Below, in pieces: positions 4,970 to 9,877 of a DNA stretch of 9,877 nt. Numbering within the stretch: the first letter of the stretch is position 1; each line of letters starts with the position of its first letter. The notes beneath the pieces were generated by a model that did no database searches, was not told the DNA's origin, and worked only from the letters and a program-made list of their open reading frames with translations. The position numbers and the translations under genes are program-made. Source of the stretch: Candidatus Sigynarchaeota archaeon (lineage in GTDB: Archaea > Asgardarchaeota > Lokiarchaeia > Sigynarchaeales > Sigynarchaeaceae); the NCBI GenBank assembly GCA_030587525.1, contig JAUQYW010000784.1, positions 1 to 9,877 of the forward strand. The letters are read 5' to 3'.

Positions 4970-7477
4970 ATGATACCAATGGAAGAATCACCAAGAGACT
5001 CGGGAGTCGACATTTTGGGGAAGGTTCGGTGGGGCTCTCATTATTGCCAATTTTACAAGACGAAGGGTGATTTGATAGACCTTTTAGTACCTTTTTTCAA
5101 GACCGGATTGGAGAATAACGAGGTCTGCACATGGATCACGGCGGAGGATCTCGATGTTGAAGAAGCACGAGAAGCAATGCAAAAAGCAGTGCCCGATTTT
5201 GCCGATTACTTGAAAAAAGGCCAGATGGTGATCCATCCATACAATGGCTGGTATCTCACGGATGGTGCATTTGACCCTAAAAAAGCCCTCAATGGCTTGA
5301 CCGAAATGCAGCAGACCGCCTTGAATCGTGGTTATGATGGCTTGAGGATAACGGGGAACACGTGCTGGTTGAAAGATTCGGTATGGAAGGATTTTGCGGC
5401 ATATGAAAGGGAAGTGAACGAGACAATCGGGAATTCCCGAATAATAGCCATTTGTACCTATCCACTTGAAAAATGCGACGCGAATGATATCCTCGATGTC
5501 ACGGGCTCGCATCAATTTGTTCTTATCAAGAGAGAAGGAAATTGGACAACGGTCGAAAGTACCGATCACCATCGTGCAGAATTAGCCCTAAGAGAACAAG
5601 AAAAGTTCCGGGCTGCATCACTGTATGCAAGGAGCTTGATCGAAGCAAGCCTCGATCCGTTTGTCGTGATTAGTCTTGAAGGCAAGATAACGGACGTCAA
5701 TGCAGCGACCGAGCAAGTAACGGGACACTCCAGGGAGGAATTGATAGGCAGCGATTTTTCAGACTGCTTCACGGAACCGGAGAAAGCAAGGGATGTTTAT
5801 CAACTCGTATTCGCGAACGGCTTCGTTAAAGATTTCCCGCTGGCGATCCATCACAAGTCAGGAAAAATCACCGACGTTTTATACAATGCAACCGTTTACA
5901 AGAATGCAGCGGGAGATGTTCAAGGCGTGTTCGCGGATGCACGGGATGTCACGGAACTCATGCAAGCAGAGCAACGAATACGCCAGCAAGCCGAATTACT
6001 CGATAATGCGCATGAATCCATCACCGTTCGAGATTTGACCAACCGGATCATCTATTGGAATAAAGGGTCTGAAAGGCTTTACGGCTGGCGAGCTTCCGAA
6101 GTCATTGGAAAAATGGCAAACGAGCTGCTGTTCAAAGGGGATCCTGCACAACCTTTTGTTGCTTTAAAAACCGTGATAGAAAAGGGAGCGTGGAATGGCG
6201 AGATGCGGCACGCAGACCGAAGCGGCAAGGAAATCATTGTCGATAGCCATTGGAGCTTGTTGTTAAATAATAACGGGAAGCCAGAATCGATCCTTACCAT
6301 CAACACGGACATTACGGGAAAAAAGAAGTTGGAATCGCAGTTCCTAAGGGTCCAGCGCATGGAAAGCATCGGGACCCTTGCCGGCGGCATCGCCCACGAT
6401 TTAAACAACATTCTCACCCCGATATTGCTGTCCGTAGAATTATTTAAACAAAAACTGCTGGATGAGCAAAGCCAACAATTGGTCGTATTGCTCGAAGCAA
6501 ATGTCAATCGCGCGGCGGATCTTGTTAGGCAAGTGCTCACGTTTGCTCGTGGGGTCGAGGGTGAACACAAACCGATTCAATTGAGTCGCCTCATAACAGA
6601 TATCGAGAGAACCTTGAAAGAAACCTTCCCGAAACTCGTTTCTATTCGCACGAATATAGCCCCTGATCTCTGGGGCATCACCGGGGACGCCACGCAGGTG
6701 CACCAGGTGTTGATGAATCTATGCTTGAATGCAAGAGATGCAATGCCCTATGGCGGCATGTTAACGATTTCGGCAAATAATTACTCCATCGACGAAAACT
6801 ACGCTCGAATGAACATCGAAGCAAAAACTGGGCCTCACGTCATTATTTCTGTCACGGATAACGGAACCGGCATCTCCCCCAAGGTGATGGAACACCTGTT
6901 CGAGCCCTTTTACACCACGAAGCGGCAAGGTGAAGGCACCGGCCTCGGCTTGTCAACGTCCTTGGCCATCGTTAATAGCCACGGCGGGTTCATCCAAGTA
7001 TATACTGAATTCGGAAAAGGCACGACGTTCAAGGTCTATCTGCCGGCAATTACTTCTCAAGAAACCAAGGACGCGGAAAAGGTGCAATTGGAATTGCTCA
7101 AGGGACATGGCGAGTTAGTCCTCTTCGTCGATGACGAGGAATTGATCCGTAAAATGGCCGTTACTGCACTCGAAGAATACGGGTTCAAAACGCTCGGTGC
7201 TTCCGATGGCTCGGAAGCAGTCGCCTTATATGCACAACGACAACGTGAAATTTCACTTGTTATCCTTGACATGTTGATGCCGATCATGGATGGACCAGCG
7301 ACCATCCGAGCCTTGCGCAAGATCGACCCAAAGATAAAAATTATTGCCATCAGCGGATTAAACAAAGGCAACAAAAGCATTGATGGTTCGGAGATTGCAA
7401 ATACATTCATCAGCAAGCCCTACACGACTCAAAAAATGCTGAAGACGATCCAGGACGTGCTGGCGTCGAAAATTTAA
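4970..7477 (+). CDS. Soluble hybrid histidine kinase, MEDS-PAS-PAS-HisKA-HATPase-REC
   Basis: The 835-residue product starts with a MEDS sensor domain (about 18-190, with GSHYCQFY and LVPFFKTGLENNEVCTWIT), then two PAS domains (about 215-330 and 340-452), a HisKA segment with phospho-acceptor H476 in AGGIAHDLNN, a HATPase with N-box NLCLNARD (N583, N587), G1 DNGTG (D630) and G2 GEGTGLGL (654-661), and a receiver domain with D721, D722, phospho-acceptor D767, S795 and K816. All catalytic residues are present, so kinase and internal phosphorelay should work. There are no membrane helices; sensing is cytosolic. MEDS occurs in methanogens and in the dichloromethane regulator DcmR and is thought to bind small carbon compounds; the ligand here is unknown. 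No separate response regulator or output gene is present. Start ATG 4970 or 4979 cannot be decided; neither has a clear ribosome site. It converges with the flippase gene, 15 bases between stops. Confidence 0.93.
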   Translation: MIPMEESPRDSGVDILGKVRWGSHYCQFYKTKGDLIDLLVPFFKTGLENNEVCTWITAEDLDVEEAREAMQKAVPDFADYLKKGQMVIHPYNGWYLTDGAFDPKKALNGLTEMQQTALNRGYDGLRITGNTCWLKDSVWKDFAAYEREVNETIGNSRIIAICTYPLEKCDANDILDVTGSHQFVLIKREGNWTTVESTDHHRAELALREQEKFRAASLYARSLIEASLDPFVVISLEGKITDVNAATEQVTGHSREELIGSDFSDCFTEPEKARDVYQLVFANGFVKDFPLAIHHKSGKITDVLYNATVYKNAAGDVQGVFADARDVTELMQAEQRIRQQAELLDNAHESITVRDLTNRIIYWNKGSERLYGWRASEVIGKMANELLFKGDPAQPFVALKTVIEKGAWNGEMRHADRSGKEIIVDSHWSLLLNNNGKPESILTINTDITGKKKLESQFLRVQRMESIGTLAGGIAHDLNNILTPILLSVELFKQKLLDEQSQQLVVLLEANVNRAADLVRQVLTFARGVEGEHKPIQLSRLITDIERTLKETFPKLVSIRTNIAPDLWGITGDATQVHQVLMNLCLNARDAMPYGGMLTISANNYSIDENYARMNIEAKTGPHVIISVTDNGTGISPKVMEHLFEPFYTTKRQGEGTGLGLSTSLAIVNSHGGFIQVYTEFGKGTTFKVYLPAITSQETKDAEKVQLELLKGHGELVLFVDDEELIRKMAVTALEEYGFKTLGASDGSEAVALYAQRQREISLVILDMLMPIMDGPATIRALRKIDPKIKIIAISGLNKGNKSIDGSEIANTFISKPYTTQKMLKTIQDVLASKI

Positions 7478-7492
7478 ATCAGAAGATCGGCG

Positions 7493-9367
7493 CTATGTTC
7501 CCTTCCGTTCCATCTCCTTTTGATTCGCTTCGCGGATGGCCATCAATTCGAGCGCCTCCCTGTGCGCATCCTCGGCGGGAATCGGGAACTTGTTGTGCAA
7601 TGGCGAGATCTTGATGCCAAGCTTCAAGAAAGCCATCAGGAATTTCATGAGCGGCTTGCTCGGGCCGGATATCGCCACTGCCTCGCCCATGATCTTCACG
7701 CCGAAATCATCGAAGCCACCAAAGAAGCCGTACGCGAACATGTAGATCCCGAGCGTGCCGACGAGCATCCAAAGGACGGTTAACAGTGCTGCGGGAATTA
7801 ACGTGAGGGAAAGGAGCATGGGCGGCCAGATAAAATTGATGTATATCCAGGAAATGAAGAAGACGAAGATCGAGCTAAGTCCGGGGGCGATCAGCGCTTG
7901 CCCGATGGGGAATTTCACGGGCACGATCTTTTTGTGGATGTAGACCCAGCAAGCGAGCGTCTTGAGGAACGTGGGGATGAAGGTGCCGAGCGGCATGACC
8001 CAGACGACGGCAGGTAACCCGACATCTGTCACGCGGAGCCACGGGATCCACAGCGTCATGAAAAACAGCTTTCCCGCTTCTTCAAGCAACCGGACGACCG
8101 TTAAAAAACTCGGCTTCGACGCGCCGACGATAACCTGGTCGGCGAAGCCGGCGAATGGCTCCAGCAGCTTGGCGATGATGTAGGGGAACAAGAAGGCCAC
8201 GGCGAGCAGGTAGATGCTCACGTTCGCTACGGAGAGTGCCACGGTCAGGATGAGGGGCAGGTACACGAGGATCATGACGAGCAGCGGGACTGCGAGGTAC
8301 AAGTTCCAGCGGAAGCCTTGCGTGATGTAGAACTGCGCCAGTTTTTTCTTCCCGTTGAGGAAGGATTCCGAAATGGCGGGCACGAGTTCCAAGCCGGTGC
8401 CCCATTGAACCACGTTCGCGAGCCCGGAGGCAACGCTCGCGAGCTGAATCCAGGTGCTATATTGTGGAACCAGGTTGATCCAATACAGCGCGATCATCTG
8501 GCCGACAAAGACTCCGAACAAGGGCCCCGCGGAGACTTGGAGGCCAAACCACAAGCATTCCTTCACCAGCTTGCGATCGAACTCGTGCCGGAAACAATCA
8601 CGGAGCTGCAAATCGGGAAAAATGTCCTTGACCGCTTTCTTGAAGAAATACCCGCCGAGGAACATGGCGAAGAAATCGTCCACGTAGGAGCCAATCGCAG
8701 CGCCGATCGCAAGGCCCATGAGCTCGCCCACCGGCGTGAACATCGCTCCCAGATACCGGCCCACAAGGATGAAAAGAACGTTGGTGGCCATCTGGAAAAA
8801 CTGCCCGTGGATGAATTGCAACCATTGCGCTTTATCAAATCTTTGCAGGCCTTTCAGCGTCGCAGCAAAATATCCGAGCATTCCGGGGTACTGGGTGGTC
8901 GACGTGACCAAGATCAGCCAGATGAGATGCGCGAGATTGGTACTGGGTACCATAAACAATCCCCACATCGAAACGAGCGTTGTTTGTATCAATCCGGTCA
9001 TCATTTGATACCATATAAAGAATTGCAAGTAATACAGCATCTTTCTCGGATCTTTCACGCGCCACTCCGCTAGAAACCGCTCGATCCCGTACGCGGTTCC
9101 GATGTCAAACACAGAAAAAAGCAGCACGAACAATTGGCCCACGATGTTGCGGTATCCTTCAGCTTCAGGCCATGGATAGAAGATATTAAGCAAAAAACCC
9201 ACTAATAGTGCACCGATGACCATTTCAAGGAGAAAGAGCATATACCGATAAAAAAAACCGCCGAGCGTCCGTGAAAAACCCACCTTTTGCCAAGGATCCA
9301 CCCCAGCGAATCGTTTTTCGAGGTTGCTAGTTTCTGTTTTTTCGAGGTTCCCGGCTGCTTCGCTCAT
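7493..9367 (-). CDS. MOP-superfamily polysaccharide/lipid flippase-like membrane protein
   Basis: The 624-residue product has a polar N-terminus of about 40 residues and some 12-14 hydrophobic helices, the first near 42-64, 74-98, 114-138, 145-171, 190-211, 217-241 and 271-300, then a cytosolic helical tail of about 65 residues ending in KEMERKGT. The pattern in the first third (FDIGTAYGIERFLAEWRVKD, then YYLQFFIWYQMMTG, then GYFAATLKGLQRFDKAQW) is that of archaeal oligosaccharide flippase/Wzx-like proteins of the MOP (MATE/MVF) superfamily. The expected role is moving lipid-linked sugars across the membrane for N-glycosylation or surface polymers; the substrate is not predictable. It is somewhat longer than typical Wzx proteins (about 400-500 residues). 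No Shine-Dalgarno precedes ATG 9367; a TATA-like box 25-30 bases upstream suggests a leaderless mRNA. It lies 51 bases after the methyltransferase fusion. Confidence 0.8.
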   Translation of the reverse strand: MSEAAGNLEKTETSNLEKRFAGVDPWQKVGFSRTLGGFFYRYMLFLLEMVIGALLVGFLLNIFYPWPEAEGYRNIVGQLFVLLFSVFDIGTAYGIERFLAEWRVKDPRKMLYYLQFFIWYQMMTGLIQTTLVSMWGLFMVPSTNLAHLIWLILVTSTTQYPGMLGYFAATLKGLQRFDKAQWLQFIHGQFFQMATNVLFILVGRYLGAMFTPVGELMGLAIGAAIGSYVDDFFAMFLGGYFFKKAVKDIFPDLQLRDCFRHEFDRKLVKECLWFGLQVSAGPLFGVFVGQMIALYWINLVPQYSTWIQLASVASGLANVVQWGTGLELVPAISESFLNGKKKLAQFYITQGFRWNLYLAVPLLVMILVYLPLILTVALSVANVSIYLLAVAFLFPYIIAKLLEPFAGFADQVIVGASKPSFLTVVRLLEEAGKLFFMTLWIPWLRVTDVGLPAVVWVMPLGTFIPTFLKTLACWVYIHKKIVPVKFPIGQALIAPGLSSIFVFFISWIYINFIWPPMLLSLTLIPAALLTVLWMLVGTLGIYMFAYGFFGGFDDFGVKIMGEAVAISGPSKPLMKFLMAFLKLGIKISPLHNKFPIPAEDAHREALELMAIREANQKEMERKGT

Positions 9368-9390
9368 GTATTCTTGTGTATCCCAGAGCT

Positions 9391-9400
9391 CATAAAAATG
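9391..9400 (-). promoter_or_regulatory. Candidate TATA box giving a leaderless flippase mRNA
   Basis: The leftward strand reads CATTTTTATG, centred about 28 bases before the ATG at 9367. Transcription would start within a few bases of the start codon, which agrees with the lack of any Shine-Dalgarno sequence there. Confidence 0.4.
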
Positions 9401-9418
9401 CCAGGAGAACCGACGAAG

Positions 9419-9877
9419 TTATTTTGACGTTTTTTTGCCCTTTTTCAAGCACAAATCAATCTCCTTGAAATAGTCAGCTTGGCTCGGGATGATGGACGAG
9501 TACTTCAACTTGCCATTGATAAAGATGCATGGTAAATGCTTGATACCAAGCAATTGGGCTCGCTTTATGTTGCCGAGTTCGATAGATTTGTATTCTACGA
9601 TGTCCACTTCGCCGCGATAGTGGGCATTGGCCGTCATGGCGAGGTTTTTCATGTAGCCGCACGCCGCGCATTGCGCCGAGTCGATGGTGAATACTTCGAC
9701 CAGCGGTTTTTTCAGGTTATCGTAGTCGGGCAACTGCACGTTTTCGACCTTGCTGACGACCTTGTAATTTTCCAGCATGGTCCGCACGCTCCCGGGCTCG
9801 TGGATGGCCTGGTCAACGCCGATGACGTTTTCCAAGGGCACGTCGTATGGCATGTCGCAGCCGGGTGCGATGATGCG
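9419..9877 (-). CDS. Corrinoid methyltransferase (URO-D/MtbA type) fused to thioredoxin-like domain, C-terminal part
   Basis: The frame is open through the window edge, giving 152 visible residues. The first 28 (APGCDMPYDVPLENVIGVDQ) are the end of a URO-D-fold protein. The Cys in APGCD, visible residue 7, sits where MtaA/MtbA methylcobamide:coenzyme M methyltransferases have a zinc-ligand Cys, whereas uroporphyrinogen decarboxylase has GHGI there; this favours a methyltransferase. After a linker of about 30 residues comes a thioredoxin-like fold: VEVFTID, then C70-A-A-C73 with GYM, a helix, VDIVEYK, and the cis-proline loop LGIKHLP116 followed by FINGKL. The redox pair is complete. The likely role is methyl transfer from a corrinoid protein to a thiol or other acceptor, with the CxxC domain reducing a partner or the acceptor; this is inference. 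Most of the barrel lies outside the window, so the acceptor and the His-x-Cys zinc motif cannot be checked. Confidence 0.8.
   Translation of the reverse strand, partial: RIIAPGCDMPYDVPLENVIGVDQAIHEPGSVRTMLENYKVVSKVENVQLPDYDNLKKPLVEVFTIDSAQCAACGYMKNLAMTANAHYRGEVDIVEYKSIELGNIKRAQLLGIKHLPCIFINGKLKYSSIIPSQADYFKEIDLCLKKGKKTSK

Noticed and set aside
4942..5031. ATG at 4942 as an upstream start for the kinase
   Set aside because: It is in another frame and stops after a short stretch unrelated to MEDS.
5084..5572. Open leftward frame of 162 codons within the kinase MEDS region
   Set aside because: The rightward frame encodes a well-formed MEDS domain continuous with the rest of the kinase.
8318..9073. 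Open rightward frame of 251 codons antisense to the flippase gene
   Set aside because: The product is highly charged and His/Glu-rich, typical of the antisense reading of hydrophobic codons, and matches no family; the opposite strand has a coherent membrane protein.
9419..9853. Separate thioredoxin gene starting at the ATG at 9853
   Set aside because: The frame is open upstream to the window edge, and residues on both sides of that Met form the continuous URO-D ending APGCDMPYDVPLENV.
1..9877. CRISPR array, tRNA, rRNA or insertion sequence
   Set aside because: No regularly spaced repeats, tRNA-like folds, rRNA-like stretches or transposase motifs were seen; all gaps are under 220 bases.

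Overview
The window most likely comes from an archaeon, and probably an Asgard archaeon. The evidence is indirect. The 281-residue protein at 1893-2738 carries a short Cys/His ribbon followed by an FMIFIDKAFRVRGYQ segment, a pattern I associate with Asgard proteins. The DUF72 protein has an archaeal-looking N-terminus. Start codons are preceded by A/T boxes at archaeal TATA spacing, some with almost no leader. Gene ends are followed by plain oligo-T tracts. GC content looks moderate, with AT-rich gaps. The lineage call is inference from recalled family patterns, not from a marker gene.

Layout: 1-305 (+) is the tail of a GH29 alpha-L-fucosidase. 306-519 is a mostly non-coding gap with a doubtful small ORF. 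520-1749 (-) is a membrane protein with a sequon-rich ectodomain and about seven helices. 1893-2738 (-) is the ribbon protein. 2850-3674 (-) is a DUF72 protein. 3815-4171 (-) is a small parvulin with a basic, glycine-rich N-terminal tail. 4273-4554 (-) and 4621-4839 (+) are two very small membrane proteins that diverge from a shared A/T box; the first ends like an ICMT/PEMT methyltransferase but lacks the rest. 4970-7477 (+) is a soluble hybrid histidine kinase (MEDS-PAS-PAS-HisKA-HATPase-REC). 7493-9367 (-) is a MOP-superfamily flippase-like protein whose stop lies 15 bases from the kinase stop. 9419-9877 (-) is the C-terminal part of a URO-D/MtbA-type corrinoid methyltransferase fused to a thioredoxin-like CxxC domain, cut by the window edge.

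Two loose themes appear. One is surface glycans: a fucosidase, a flippase-like exporter and a protein with six N-glycosylation sequons. The other is C1/methyl metabolism: a methyltransferase-redox fusion about 2 kb from a kinase whose sensor domain is named for methanogens and methylotrophs. Neither theme is shown to be an operon. I see no CRISPR array, insertion sequence, tRNA or rRNA gene, and no clear multi-gene novel system. The most distinctive items are the methyltransferase-thioredoxin fusion, the Par14-like parvulin, and a large imperfect inverted repeat at 3760-3808.
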